Origin: Phreatobacter sp.
Lineage (GTDB): Bacteria; Pseudomonadota; Alphaproteobacteria; Rhizobiales; Phreatobacteraceae
Length of the DNA: 64,000 nt
Assembly: GCF_016793595.1 (NCBI RefSeq)
Contig: NZ_JAEULY010000004.1
Coordinates: 310,001-374,000, forward strand
Direction: 5' to 3'
A model generated the notes under the pieces. It ran no database searches and was not told where the DNA came from. It saw nothing but the letters and a program-made list of their open reading frames with translations. A program made the position numbers and the translations under genes. Of the stretch, positions 8,759 to 21,052 are shown in pieces. Position 1 is the first letter of the stretch; each line of letters begins with the position of its first letter.

Positions 8759-9784
8759 ATGTTCGACGATGTGTTCACGACGAAACCCGCGCTGATGATC
8801 GACCCGTTCGGCCGGTCGATCGATTATCTGCGCGTGTCGGTCACCGACCGCTGCGATTTCCGCTGCGTCTATTGCATGGCCGAGAATATGGCCTTCCTGC
8901 CTAAGAAGGACCTCCTGTCGCTGGAGGAGCTGGACCGGCTCTGCTCGGCCTTCGTCGACAAGGGCGTCAGGAAGCTACGGCTCACCGGCGGCGAGCCGCT
9001 GGTCCGCAAGGACGTCATGACGCTGTTCCGGTCGCTGTCGCGGCACCTGTCCTCGGGCGCGCTCGAGGAACTGACCGTGACCACCAACGGCTCGCAGCTC
9101 GCGCGTTACGCCGCCGACCTCGCGGCGCTCGGCGTGAAGCGGATCAACGTGTCGATGGACACGCTGGACGCCGCCAAATTCCGCGCCATCACGCGTTGGG
9201 GCGACCTTGCCGACGTCCTGCGCGGCATCGATGCGGCGCTGGCCGCCGGCATCCACGTCAAGATCAATGCCGTGGCGCTCAAGGGCGTCAACGAGGGCGA
9301 GATCGAGGACCTCATCGCCTGGGCGCATGGCAAGGGCATGGACATCTCGTTCATCGAGGTCATGCCGCTCGGCGATATCGAGCCGTCGCGCCTCGACCAG
9401 TATCTGCCGCTGTCGGTCGTGCGTGCCCGGCTGATGGACCGCTGGACGCTCACCGAGAGCGACCACCGCACCGGCGGCCCGGCCCGTTACGTCACCGTGA
9501 AGGAGACCGGCGGCCTCGTCGGCTTCATCACGCCGATGACCCATAATTTCTGCGAAAGCTGCAACCGCGTGCGGGTCACCTGCACCGGCACCCTCTATAT
9601 GTGCCTCGGTCAGGAGGACGCCGCCGACCTGCGCGCGCCATTGCGCGCCTCGGAGAGCAACGACCCGCTCTTCGCCGCCATCGACCGCGCCATCGCCCGC
9701 AAGCCAAAAGGGCACGACTTCATCATCGATCGCCGCACGCGCCGCCCCTCGGTCGGCCGGCACATGAGCATGACCGGCGGATAA
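8759..9784 (+). CDS. moaA: GTP 3',8-cyclase (molybdenum cofactor biosynthesis protein A)
   Basis: MoaA is the radical-SAM enzyme that, with MoaC, turns GTP into cyclic pyranopterin monophosphate, the first step of molybdenum cofactor synthesis. The protein has 341 residues. The N-terminal SAM cluster motif is CDFRCVYC (Cys32, 36, 39). The C-terminal substrate cluster is [20 protein letters not shown], and the protein ends in the conserved SMTGG tail, whose Gly-Gly is needed for activity in this family. The ATG at 8759 has GGAAG six bases upstream and fits the family N-terminus better than the upstream ATG at 8708. A hairpin terminator follows directly. No other moa gene is in the window. Confidence 0.95.
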   Translation: MFDDVFTTKPALMIDPFGRSIDYLRVSVTDRCDFRCVYCMAENMAFLPKKDLLSLEELDRLCSAFVDKGVRKLRLTGGEPLVRKDVMTLFRSLSRHLSSGALEELTVTTNGSQLARYAADLAALGVKRINVSMDTLDAAKFRAITRWGDLADVLRGIDAALAAGIHVKINAVALKGVNEGEIEDLIAWAHGKGMDISFIEVMPLGDIEPSRLDQYLPLSVVRARLMDRWTLTESDHRTGGPARYVTVKETGGLVGFITPMTHNFCESCNRVRVTCTGTLYMCLGQEDAADLRAPLRASESNDPLFAAIDRAIARKPKGHDFIIDRRTRRPSVGRHMSMTGG

Positions 9785-9785
9785 C

Positions 9786-9815
9786 CGAAAACGCGCGGTT
9801 TTCGCAATTTTGTTT
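9786..9815 (+). terminator. probable intrinsic terminator after moaA
   Basis: CGAAAAC (9786-9792) pairs with GTTTTCG (9798-9804) over a five-base loop and is followed by the T-rich CAATTTTGTTT. It starts 2 bases after the moaA stop. The remaining bases up to 10059 show no gene; they are somewhat AT-richer than the surroundings and may hold the promoter of the next gene. Confidence 0.7.
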
Positions 9816-10059
9816 CATCCGCGCGCCTGCGGTTGGAACTTTGCCCGAAGCGCGAAAAAAGGCCCGTTTTGGAGCTAGACTTCCGTCGAATAGGCCAATT
9901 TTCCGCCACAGTTATTCACCAAATGCGCGGTCAGCAAATGGGCCGGACCCAATAGCACAACAAGTCAGACCGCTGCGCCACTTCTCAGGCCAACGCATTC
10001 CAGTGACATCCGATCCGGGCAGCGTGGCCCGGCGTTCATAGGTTTCCGAGGCGACTGCG

Positions 10060-10743
10060 ATGACCTGCTCATCCCTGCCGCAGCCTAGTCCCGTTGCTGT
10101 CAGGGACGAACTGCGGCGTGTGCTCGATTCGAGCTTCATTCCCGACGATTCGCTTCTGGCGAAGATGCTGACCTACGTCGTCGACCGGACGCTCGCCGGC
10201 GATGGCCGGTCGATCAAGGCCTATACGGTCGCGGTCGAGGCACTGGGCCGGCCCACCGATTTCGACCCGGATCGCGATTCCACCGTCCGCGTGGCGGCCA
10301 TGCGGCTGCGCTCGGCGCTCGACCATTACTATTCGGGGCCGGGGGCTCAGAGTGCGCTGCGCATTCGCATGCAGCCGGGCTCCTACCGACCGACTTTCGA
10401 ACTCGTCGCGGATGTCGCATCCGAGCCCCCGCTTGTGGTGGACCAGATCGACGTGCCCGCCATGCCGCCAGCGCTTCTGTCGCGATTCCGGCTGGCCATG
10501 CCCTCGACGAGGGTCTGGCTGGCGACGATCAGCGCCATCCTCGCCTTCGACCTCCTGGCAACCGTGTCGCTGATGGCGGTCCAGCTGCGCGCCCCCCAGG
10601 CCCAGGCGGCGCAAAGATGGGCGTCGGCGGCCAGTGAAGTGCAGACGCTCGGCGCGGAAAAGCCGAACAAGGCCATTGGCGTTCTGGTCTACGACTATAT
10701 CCAGAACCACGTGCAGACTTCCTACGGCCAGCCCATAAACTGA
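10060..10743 (+). CDS. membrane-anchored protein with the N-terminal domain of rhizobial cyclase/TPR regulators
   Basis: The product has 227 residues. Residues 8-115 match a domain usually found at the N-terminus of rhizobial adenylate cyclase-like or TPR proteins: LRRVLDSSFIPDDSLLAKML, SIKAYTVAVEALGRPTDFDP, STVRVAAMRLRSALDHYY and IRMQPGSYRPTFE. In those proteins it precedes a transmembrane segment and a large TPR region. Here only one hydrophobic helix follows (about 150-170, VWLATISAILAFDLLATVSL), then about 55 residues with no further domain. GAGG eight bases before the ATG supports the start. The function is unknown; it could be a truncated descendant or a stand-alone adaptor. Confidence 0.72.
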   Translation: MTCSSLPQPSPVAVRDELRRVLDSSFIPDDSLLAKMLTYVVDRTLAGDGRSIKAYTVAVEALGRPTDFDPDRDSTVRVAAMRLRSALDHYYSGPGAQSALRIRMQPGSYRPTFELVADVASEPPLVVDQIDVPAMPPALLSRFRLAMPSTRVWLATISAILAFDLLATVSLMAVQLRAPQAQAAQRWASAASEVQTLGAEKPNKAIGVLVYDYIQNHVQTSYGQPIN

Positions 10744-10855
10744 CGGGCGGCGCCCGGCGCCGATAGCGGGGCTGTTCCCTCGCCTTCGCGCTCGACGCGC
10801 CGGTACCCCCGCGCTACCTCACCATGCGGGGAAGAAACGACCGGAGCGTCGGCGC

Positions 10856-11989
10856 GTGCCGAGCCATGACGTCATCGTCGCCGGAATCGGCGCCATGGGT
10901 TCCGCTGCGGCGTGGCATCTCGCCCGCCGCGGCCAGCGGGTCCTTGGGCTCGAGCGGTTCGACATTCCGCATGCGATGGGCTCGTCCCATGGCATCAACC
11001 GCATCATCCGCCTCGCCTATTTCGAGCATCCGCTCTACGTGCCGTTGCTGCGCCGCGCCTACGCGCTCTGGCGCGAGACCGAGCAGGCCTTCGGCGAGCA
11101 ACTCCTGCACATTACCGGCGGCATCGATGCCGGCCCCGAGGACGGACGCGTCGTTGCCGGCTCGCTGCGGGCCTGCCGCGAGCACGACCTCCCCCACGAA
11201 CTGATCGACGCGAAGGAACTTGCCCGCCGGCACCCCGCCTATCGCCTGCCCGCCGGCCATGTCGCCAACTGGCAGGCGGATGCCGGGTTCGTCATGAGCG
11301 AACGGGCCATCGTCGCCCATGTAGCGATGGCCATGGCGGCGGGCGCCGAAATCCGCGGCCGCGAGGCGATCACGGGCTGGCAGCCGACGCCGGGCGGCGG
11401 CGTGCGGGTCACGACCACGCGCGGCACCTACGAGGCCGGCCGGCTGATCCTGTCGACCGGCGCGTGGATCGGCGACCATGTGCCCGCCCTCGCCCGCCTC
11501 GCGGTCCCCGAGCGACAGGTGCTCGGCTGGTTCCAGCCGAAAAACCCGGCTCATTTCGCGCCGGACCTGTTTCCCGTCTCCATCGCCGAAACGGCGCGAG
11601 GCACCTGCTACCAGTTCCCCATCTTCGGGGTGCCGGGCTTCAAGATCGGCCTCTACAACCACCTGAAGCAGTCTGGCCATGCCGACACGCTGTCGCGCGA
11701 GCCGACGCCCGAGGACGAGGCTGCGCTGCGCGCGGTGATGCGCGAGGTGTTCCCAGATGCCGGCGGCCCGACGCTGGCGCTCAGGACCTGCATGTTCACC
11801 AATACGCCGGACGAGCATTTCGTCGTGGACACGCTGCCCGGTCACCCGCAAGTCATCGTCGCGTCGCCCTGTTCCGGCCATGGCTTCAAATTCGCCTCGG
11901 TCATGGGCGAGATCCTGGCGGACCTCGCCGCCAATGGATCGACGCGCCACGATCTCTCGCTTTTCCGCCTCGCCCGCTTCGCCTCCTGA
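10856..11989 (+). CDS. FAD-dependent monomeric sarcosine oxidase / N-methyltryptophan oxidase-like enzyme
   Basis: An amine oxidase of 377 residues in the MSOX/SolA branch of the DAO superfamily, which oxidises N-methyl amino acids and releases hydrogen peroxide. The N-terminal dinucleotide fold is VAGIGAMGSAAAWHLARRG, followed by Glu33 for the ribose. Cys312 in LRTCMFTNTPDEHF matches the cysteine that binds FAD covalently in monomeric sarcosine oxidase, and Lys263 in GFKIGLYNH matches its oxygen-activating lysine. The start is GTG at 10856. A DMT-type transporter follows 18 bases downstream and may import or export a related amine. The exact substrate is not determined. Confidence 0.85.
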   Translation: MPSHDVIVAGIGAMGSAAAWHLARRGQRVLGLERFDIPHAMGSSHGINRIIRLAYFEHPLYVPLLRRAYALWRETEQAFGEQLLHITGGIDAGPEDGRVVAGSLRACREHDLPHELIDAKELARRHPAYRLPAGHVANWQADAGFVMSERAIVAHVAMAMAAGAEIRGREAITGWQPTPGGGVRVTTTRGTYEAGRLILSTGAWIGDHVPALARLAVPERQVLGWFQPKNPAHFAPDLFPVSIAETARGTCYQFPIFGVPGFKIGLYNHLKQSGHADTLSREPTPEDEAALRAVMREVFPDAGGPTLALRTCMFTNTPDEHFVVDTLPGHPQVIVASPCSGHGFKFASVMGEILADLAANGSTRHDLSLFRLARFAS

Positions 11990-12007
11990 TCCGATCCGAG
12001 ACCGTCC

Positions 12008-12943
12008 GTGACCCCGCTGACCCTCCCCGCCGTCGATGCCTCCGCCAACCGGCGCGGCATTATCGCCATGTGCACGGCGATGGCCTGCTTCATGACGAAC
12101 GATACGCTGGTGAAGATCGTCTCGACTCAGCTGCCGGCTGGCGAGATCATCGCCATTCGGGGCCTGTTCGCCACCGTTCTGGTGCTCGGCTGGGTGTTCG
12201 CCATGGGGCATGCCCGCGACCTGCCCCGCATCATCTCGCCGCTGGTGATGACGCGCGCCGGGATGGAAGCGCTGGTCGCATTCCTGTTCATCTCGGCGCT
12301 GGCCTCGATCCCCATCGCCGACATCACTGCGATCTTCCTGATCACGCCGTTGCTGATCACCGCCCTGTCGGGCCCGCTGCTCAAGGAGCAGGTCGGCTGG
12401 CGGCGCTGGTCTGCCGTCGCCGCCGGCTTTGTCGGCATGCTGCTGGTGGTGAAGCCCGGCGGCGCGGGCTTCGTCGCGGGCTCGGCGACGGCCATGGCGC
12501 TGGTCAGCGTGGTGTTCTGCGCGCTGCGCGACATCGTCACGCGCTTCATCGACCACCGCATACCGACCATCGTCGTGACGCTGTCGACCTGCGCGACCGT
12601 CGGGCTGTTCGGGCTGGCGATGATCCCGTTCCAGACCTGGGTGCCGCCGGAGCCGAAGCACATCCTGATCCTGCTCGCCGCCTCGGTGGTGCTGGTCATC
12701 GGCAATCACGCGATGATCCTCGCGTTCCGCGGCGTCGAGGTCTCGCTGGTCTCGCCGTTCCGCTATTCGGTCATGGTCTGGGCCATCGTCTCGGGCATCA
12801 CCGTGTTCGGCGAATGGCCGGACTGGATGAGCTGGACCGGCATAGGACTAATCGTCGCGGCCGGGCTCTACACGCTCCATCGCGAGCGCGTGCGCCTGCG
12901 CGTACGCGATGCCAAGACGGAGGCGGCGGCCACCATTCCCTGA
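12008..12943 (+). CDS. EamA/DMT-superfamily transporter
   Basis: A membrane protein of 311 residues with ten predicted helices arranged as two EamA repeats. It begins with MCTAMACFMTNDTLVKIVST and IIAIRGLFATVLVLGWVF, and the second repeat includes SPFRYSVMVWAIVSGITVFGEWP, a typical EamA end pattern. The start is GTG at 12008. It follows the sarcosine-oxidase-like gene by 18 bases on the same strand, so a shared transcript and a related substrate are plausible. Members move amino acids, nucleobases or drugs in either direction; the substrate cannot be told from the sequence. Confidence 0.85.
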   Translation: MTPLTLPAVDASANRRGIIAMCTAMACFMTNDTLVKIVSTQLPAGEIIAIRGLFATVLVLGWVFAMGHARDLPRIISPLVMTRAGMEALVAFLFISALASIPIADITAIFLITPLLITALSGPLLKEQVGWRRWSAVAAGFVGMLLVVKPGGAGFVAGSATAMALVSVVFCALRDIVTRFIDHRIPTIVVTLSTCATVGLFGLAMIPFQTWVPPEPKHILILLAASVVLVIGNHAMILAFRGVEVSLVSPFRYSVMVWAIVSGITVFGEWPDWMSWTGIGLIVAAGLYTLHRERVRLRVRDAKTEAAATIP

Positions 12944-13110
12944 CGCCGCCCTGCCGGTTCCGGGTCATCCGGCCGCCAACGCCTGGAAGCCATCACGCCG
13001 GCACCCGATACCGCAGCGAGTAACCTGTCGTAGAACATCCCCGCGTCCAGTGGCTTTTCGGTCCTAGACGCCCTTCCACCCGCCACCTAAAGAAGCAGGC
13101 GGAGCTGCTC

Positions 13111-14325
13111 ATGGGTTTGTCCGTCGTCGCATTCGCCCGGTCCATCGCGGCCGTCAGGCCCGGGTCCACGGCCCGGTCTCTGGCGGTTGTTCTGACCATT
13201 GCGCTTGCCGGCTGCGCCACGCAGCCGCGCCTGCCGGCCGTTCCCACGCGCGAAACGGCCGAAGCAACCTTCCTCGGCATTCCCGATGCGCGTTTCTCCC
13301 TGACCGGCAACCCGAGCGAACTCACCCGGATTTTCGTCGCCGCGGAGCGCCGCGCGCAGATGTCGGGGATGCGCGGCACCGAGCACATGCTGGCGATCTC
13401 GGGGGGCGGCGAGGACGGCGCCTTCGGCGCGGGCCTGCTTTTTGGCTGGACCGAGCGCGGCGACCGGCCGCAATTCCGCCTCGTCACCGGCGTGTCGACG
13501 GGCTCGCTGAGCGCGCCATTCGCCTTTTTGGGCAGCCGCTACGACGCCCAGCTCAAGGCGGTCTACACCACCGTCCAGCGGACCGACATCGTCGAGATCC
13601 TGCCGGTGCTGACCATCCTGCGCAGCGATTCCGTCGGCGACAGCGGTCCCCTCGCCCGCCTGATCGCGACCCATGTGACGGACGAAATGGTCGCCGAGAT
13701 CGGGCGGGAATACCAGAAGGGCCGGATGCTGCTGATCGGCACCACCAATCTGGACCTCGGCCAGCCCATCGCGTGGAACATCGGGGCCATCGCGGTGAGC
13801 AACCACCCCCGCAAGGTGCAGGCGATCCGCGACATCCTGCTTGCGTCCGCCTCCATTCCCGGCGCGTTCCCGCCCGTCATGATGGAAGTGATGGCCGGCG
13901 GGACCAGGCGCCAGGAGATGCATGTCGACGGCGGCGCGACCACCCAGGTTTTCCTCTATCCCGGCAGTATCCCGCTGCGTCACGCGCCCGCCGCCGTCAG
14001 GCGCGTGCCGCGCGTCGCCTGGATCATCCGCAACGGCCGCACCCAGCCGCTGCCGGAGGACGTCAAGCGTGGCCTGTTGCAGATCGCGGCGCGGTCGATC
14101 TCGACCATGATCACGTCGAACGCGATCGGCGACATCTACCGCATGTACCTGATCACCCGGCGCGACGGCGTGGATTTCAACCTCGCCTATATTTCCAGCC
14201 GCTTCACCGTGCCGTACGAGAAGCCGTTCGACCCACCCTACATGAACGCGCTGTTCGAGTTCGGCCGCAGCGAGAGCCAGGCGGGTTCGCCCTGGCTGAA
14301 GCGGCCACCCGGCTACGTGCCCTGA
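13111..14325 (+). CDS. patatin-like phospholipase, predicted lipoprotein
   Basis: A predicted lipoprotein of 404 residues with a patatin-type lipase domain. The signal segment (about 20-34) ends in a lipobox LAGC with lipidated Cys35. The oxyanion loop is AISGGGEDGAFGAG (95-108). The nucleophile elbow is GVSTG with Ser129, and the catalytic Asp273 sits in HVDGGATTQ, so the Ser-Asp dyad is intact. It would hydrolyse acyl esters while anchored to a membrane facing the periplasm. The C-terminal third (IGDIYRMYLITRRDGVDFNL) is typical of the bacterial lipoprotein patatins. It converges on the dienelactone hydrolase gene, with 12 bases between the stops. Confidence 0.85.
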   Translation: MGLSVVAFARSIAAVRPGSTARSLAVVLTIALAGCATQPRLPAVPTRETAEATFLGIPDARFSLTGNPSELTRIFVAAERRAQMSGMRGTEHMLAISGGGEDGAFGAGLLFGWTERGDRPQFRLVTGVSTGSLSAPFAFLGSRYDAQLKAVYTTVQRTDIVEILPVLTILRSDSVGDSGPLARLIATHVTDEMVAEIGREYQKGRMLLIGTTNLDLGQPIAWNIGAIAVSNHPRKVQAIRDILLASASIPGAFPPVMMEVMAGGTRRQEMHVDGGATTQVFLYPGSIPLRHAPAAVRRVPRVAWIIRNGRTQPLPEDVKRGLLQIAARSISTMITSNAIGDIYRMYLITRRDGVDFNLAYISSRFTVPYEKPFDPPYMNALFEFGRSESQAGSPWLKRPPGYVP

Positions 14326-14337
14326 GCCGCAACCCCG

Positions 14338-15180
14338 TCAGCGCGCCGCGATCAGGCTGTCGATCCTGCGGATCGCATCCGCCCGCGCCGCCGGGTCGGT
14401 GCCGACCCGCGCCCGCCCCGATCCATCCGGCGTGAAGGCGAGCCCGGTCCGCTCCCGCAGCCGCGAGGCGGGATCGTCGAAACCGTGAAAGGCTCCGGGA
14501 TAAACGACGATCTCGGCGGGCGCGCCCATGGAACGGGCCCGGGATACCAGCGCCTCGCAGGGTGCAGCCGGCGTCCAGTCATCGGCGCCGCCGATGAGAA
14601 TGGTCAGCGGCAGGCGATTGACGAGGCCGCGTTCGAGCGGCGTGCGGCAGCCCGGATAGAAGGCGATGGCCTGAACAAAGTCCGGCCGCCCGTCAGCCGG
14701 ACGCGCGGTGCGACTGGCCGCATAGAGGGCCGTGGAGCCGCCGTTCGACCATCCCACCAGGCTGATGCGATCCTGCCGGATATCTGATCGCGCCTGCAGA
14801 TAGACGCGCGCCCCCGCGACATCGGCGAGACGTTCACGCGCCGGGCGCACGGTCCGCTCCCGGACGCCGCATTGCGAGCCGAGCCCGCGCGAGGCGAAAC
14901 TGTCGGGCATCAGGACCGCGAGCCCCTGCCCCGTCCAGCGGCTGGCCCAGTCGGCCTGCCGGCGCGCCAGTTCGCCGCGCGCGTTGTCGCGCCCGCCGCA
15001 ACCGTGGAGCGCCACCACCGCGGGAAAGGGCCCGGTTCCCGAGGGGCGCATGAGAACGGCCTGGACGGATGTGCCGTCAGCGCCCGTAAAGCGGACCATT
15101 TCCGATGTCTGCGCCGGCGCACCGGAAGCGCTCGCTGCCGCAAGGCCCATCGCCAGCAACACCGCCCATCCTGTCCGCAT
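14338..15180 (-). CDS. secreted dienelactone hydrolase-family alpha/beta hydrolase
   Basis: A hydrolase of 280 residues with an N-terminal signal peptide (WAVLLAMGLAAASASGAPAQ) and a dienelactone hydrolase-type alpha/beta fold. The oxyanion region is VVALHGCGGRDNARGEL, the nucleophile elbow is LVGWSNGGST with the Ser in GWSNG, and the catalytic His is in YPGAFHGFDDP. The Asp is probably in GGADDWTP. The ATG at 15180 opens the signal peptide; the longer frame adds 22 Arg/Cys-rich residues that do not look coding. The substrate is unknown; the secreted location argues against a role in chlorocatechol breakdown. Confidence 0.82.
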   Translation of the reverse strand: MRTGWAVLLAMGLAAASASGAPAQTSEMVRFTGADGTSVQAVLMRPSGTGPFPAVVALHGCGGRDNARGELARRQADWASRWTGQGLAVLMPDSFASRGLGSQCGVRERTVRPARERLADVAGARVYLQARSDIRQDRISLVGWSNGGSTALYAASRTARPADGRPDFVQAIAFYPGCRTPLERGLVNRLPLTILIGGADDWTPAAPCEALVSRARSMGAPAEIVVYPGAFHGFDDPASRLRERTGLAFTPDGSGRARVGTDPAARADAIRRIDSLIAAR

Positions 15181-15259
15181 GCGCCCGTGGTCCTGCCGTG
15201 CACCGCATCGCCGAGCGGCCCCGGTGGCCGCCCGCCGACACGCCATCGCCGCGCGCCCG

Positions 15260-18793
<3,534 letters not shown>

Positions 18794-18861
18794 CCGCTCG
18801 CGGGCGCCCCGCGCGCCGATTGCCGTTGCAGGAAACTGCCGCCGCTGGAAATTGTCGCCGC

Positions 18862-18904
18862 AAGAAAAGGGCCCCGGGAGCTGATCCCGGGGCCCTTTGT
18901 CTTT
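18862..18904. terminator. bidirectional intrinsic terminator
   Basis: GGGCCCCGGGA (18869-18879) pairs with TCCCGGGGCCC (18885-18895) over a five-base loop. It is flanked by AAGAAAA on the left and TTTGTCTTT on the right, so it can stop transcripts from both the dehydrogenase gene and the convergent caspase-fold gene. Confidence 0.9.
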
Positions 18905-18920
18905 GGTCCGGCGCTGTGCC

Positions 18921-20933
18921 TCAGGGGCGGCGGCGGATGTTCGGCGCGGCGGGCCGCGAGACGCGCGGTGCCTGGAACGAGGGGCGCGGGGCCTGCATGC
19001 GCGGGGCCTGGAAGCTCGGCCGCGCCTGCATCCGGGGCTGGACGCTGGGACGCGACTGGAACTGCGGCCGCTGCTGGATGCGCGGCTGGAAGTTCGGGCG
19101 CGGCTGCATCTGCGGCCGGATATTGCCCTGAACCGGACCACGGAAGGCTCCGCCGCGCCGCGGACCGGCATTGGGACCACCGATCGGTTGGTTGCCGATG
19201 CCGGCGTCCCGCACCCGGCGGCCAGTGTTCGGATCGATGCCGCGCCCACCGAGGACCGGAGCACCGGGACGACCGATCTGCGGCCCGCCCGGGCGGCCGA
19301 TCTGCGGCGCGCCGACATTCGGCCCACGGGGCGCCGGATTGATCATGCTCGGCTGGTTGCCGGGAGCGAGGCGCGCGCCGGGCGGCTGGATGACCCCGGG
19401 GCCCGGCCGGACGCCACCGCCCGGCAGCGCGGCACCGCCAGCGCCGCCCGGAAGGGGCCGGAAGCCGGGACCGCCCGGGCCTCCGGCGCCGGGAAAGCCT
19501 CCGGGCCTTCCCCCTGGCGGCAGGCCGATGCGCGGACCGGCGCGCGGCGTCAGCACCACGGGCTGCACGCGCGGGCGCACGAAGCGCTGGATAACGATCG
19601 GCGAGGCGATGATCGCCGCGGCTGCCACGACCGGAAGCACGCCCCAGATCGGCGGCGGCGGCGGCGGCAGCAAGTAGACCGGAGCGATTGGCGGGCCGAG
19701 ATAGATCGATGGCGCAATCACCACCTCGTCGTAGAAGGCCGGCGGAGCGGGCTCCCAATAGATCGGATCATAGACCACCTCGACCACCGGCAGCGGCGGC
19801 GGGATGTCGTCGTAGACGACCTCGACGAAATCGGCCGGCGGAGCGACCGCTACCTGCAGGCGCTCCAGCCGCCAGCGCGCCTCGGCCGCATGCGGCCCGC
19901 GCGGATAGCGCCGGAGATAGGTCCAGTAGGCCTGCGCCGAACCGACCCGGATCGTGCGCCGCCAGACCAGCGCCTCGCGCTTGGCGGCGAGCAGGCGCTT
20001 GACGCGCGCGGCGAGCGGATCGTCGGGATAGATGCGCAGGAAGGCCTGATAGCCCTCGATCGAATCCCGTTCGATGGCAAGCGCGTAGGCCTCTTGCGAG
20101 GACAGGCCCTCCATCGGGCGGTCCGCCAGCGGCGGCGCGGGCGGCGGCGTCGAGCCGGTCGTCTCTCCGGCATTCAGGACCGGGGCCGGCGGCTGCAGCG
20201 CCGAGACCTCCCACGGCGTGTCGCGACCATTGGTGAGCTGGTGCACGCGCAGGCGCGCCCGCGCAACGGCCTCGTCCAGCGGAACGCCCGGCGCGGCGAG
20301 CTGTTCGGCGAGCGCGGTGGCGAAGCGGCCATAGGCCTGGTCGGCGGTCACCGAGACCTGCCCCGGCGCGGCGGCGGAGGCGATCAAGAGGCCCGGCGCG
20401 CCGTCGATAACGCCGAGGCCCGGTCCCACCGGACGGCCGACGGCGGCGTAGGGATGGTCGCGCGACAGGTCGAGCAGGACGACCCGCGCCTTGGACGGAA
20501 CGGCGGCGATGGCGCGGGCGATGTCGGCGATGCGCACCCCGCCGATCGGCACGTCGGCCTCGCCCGAGACCGCGACATCGGAGGGAATGAAGTAGCTGTC
20601 GCTCTCGTGCTGCAGGCCAAGGCCGGCCAGATAGACGATGGCGACCGAATCGGGACCTGCCTCGCGCAGCTTGCCGATGAACTCGGCAACCGCCTGCCGC
20701 ACCTCGGCAGATGTCAGGTCCGCGCCCTCGACGGTCGAAAAACCGAGGTCGCGCAGCGTGCGCGCGACGAGGCCGGCATCGTTCAGCGCGTTCGGCATGG
20801 GGTTGGTGGCATAGCCGCCCGCACCGAGCACAAGCGCAACGCGCGTCTCGGCGAGCGTCGGCGATGCTGCGAGGGCCGTGAGCAGCGCGCCGGCCAGAAG
20901 GCCGATCCCGCGCCTGATCATGGTTCGGAACAT
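18921..20933 (-). CDS. caspase-fold (peptidase C14) protein without catalytic His and Cys, with long Pro/Gly/Arg-rich tail
   Basis: An exported protein of 670 residues. A signal peptide (1-28) leads into a caspase p20 fold at about 30-245: RVALVLGAGGYATNPMPNAL, SVAIVYLAGLGLQHESDSYF and RVVLLDLSRDHPY. Active members read AGHG and DACR at these places; here the His is Leu105 and the Cys is Ser157, so the protease dyad is gone. Residues 275-360 form a helical repeat-like domain with YQAFLRIYPDDPLAARVKRL and YWTYLRRYPRGPHAAEARWR. A hydrophobic segment (about 429-447) follows a poly-proline stretch, then a Gly/Pro-rich region and an Arg/Gln/Pro tail with repeated RPxFQ units. GGGAGAC before the ATG at 20933 supports the start. 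It probably acts as a binding or scaffold protein in the envelope. Confidence 0.82.
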   Translation of the reverse strand: MFRTMIRRGIGLLAGALLTALAASPTLAETRVALVLGAGGYATNPMPNALNDAGLVARTLRDLGFSTVEGADLTSAEVRQAVAEFIGKLREAGPDSVAIVYLAGLGLQHESDSYFIPSDVAVSGEADVPIGGVRIADIARAIAAVPSKARVVLLDLSRDHPYAAVGRPVGPGLGVIDGAPGLLIASAAAPGQVSVTADQAYGRFATALAEQLAAPGVPLDEAVARARLRVHQLTNGRDTPWEVSALQPPAPVLNAGETTGSTPPPAPPLADRPMEGLSSQEAYALAIERDSIEGYQAFLRIYPDDPLAARVKRLLAAKREALVWRRTIRVGSAQAYWTYLRRYPRGPHAAEARWRLERLQVAVAPPADFVEVVYDDIPPPLPVVEVVYDPIYWEPAPPAFYDEVVIAPSIYLGPPIAPVYLLPPPPPPIWGVLPVVAAAAIIASPIVIQRFVRPRVQPVVLTPRAGPRIGLPPGGRPGGFPGAGGPGGPGFRPLPGGAGGAALPGGGVRPGPGVIQPPGARLAPGNQPSMINPAPRGPNVGAPQIGRPGGPQIGRPGAPVLGGRGIDPNTGRRVRDAGIGNQPIGGPNAGPRRGGAFRGPVQGNIRPQMQPRPNFQPRIQQRPQFQSRPSVQPRMQARPSFQAPRMQAPRPSFQAPRVSRPAAPNIRRRP

Positions 20934-21052
20934 GGATGTCTCCCGGATTCCTGACACGGCCGTCGTCGCCCCGCATGCCGCAACGTGAGATTGCGCGGGA
21001 TTTCGTGGCGAAGGCAAGGCGGGACCGCCATGGACATGGCTGATCGCCACTT

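Noticed and set aside
10814..12709. 631-codon minus-strand frame across the sarcosine-oxidase and transporter genes
   Set aside because: Antisense shadow; both plus-strand genes have clear family motifs.
18921..19140. Repeated short motifs that could suggest a CRISPR array
   Set aside because: The repeats are coding, Arg/Gln/Pro codons in the tail of the caspase-fold gene, with no regular spacers.
18897..20954. 685-codon plus-strand frame across the caspase-fold gene
   Set aside because: Antisense shadow of the real minus-strand gene, which has a signal peptide, conserved motifs and a ribosome-binding site.
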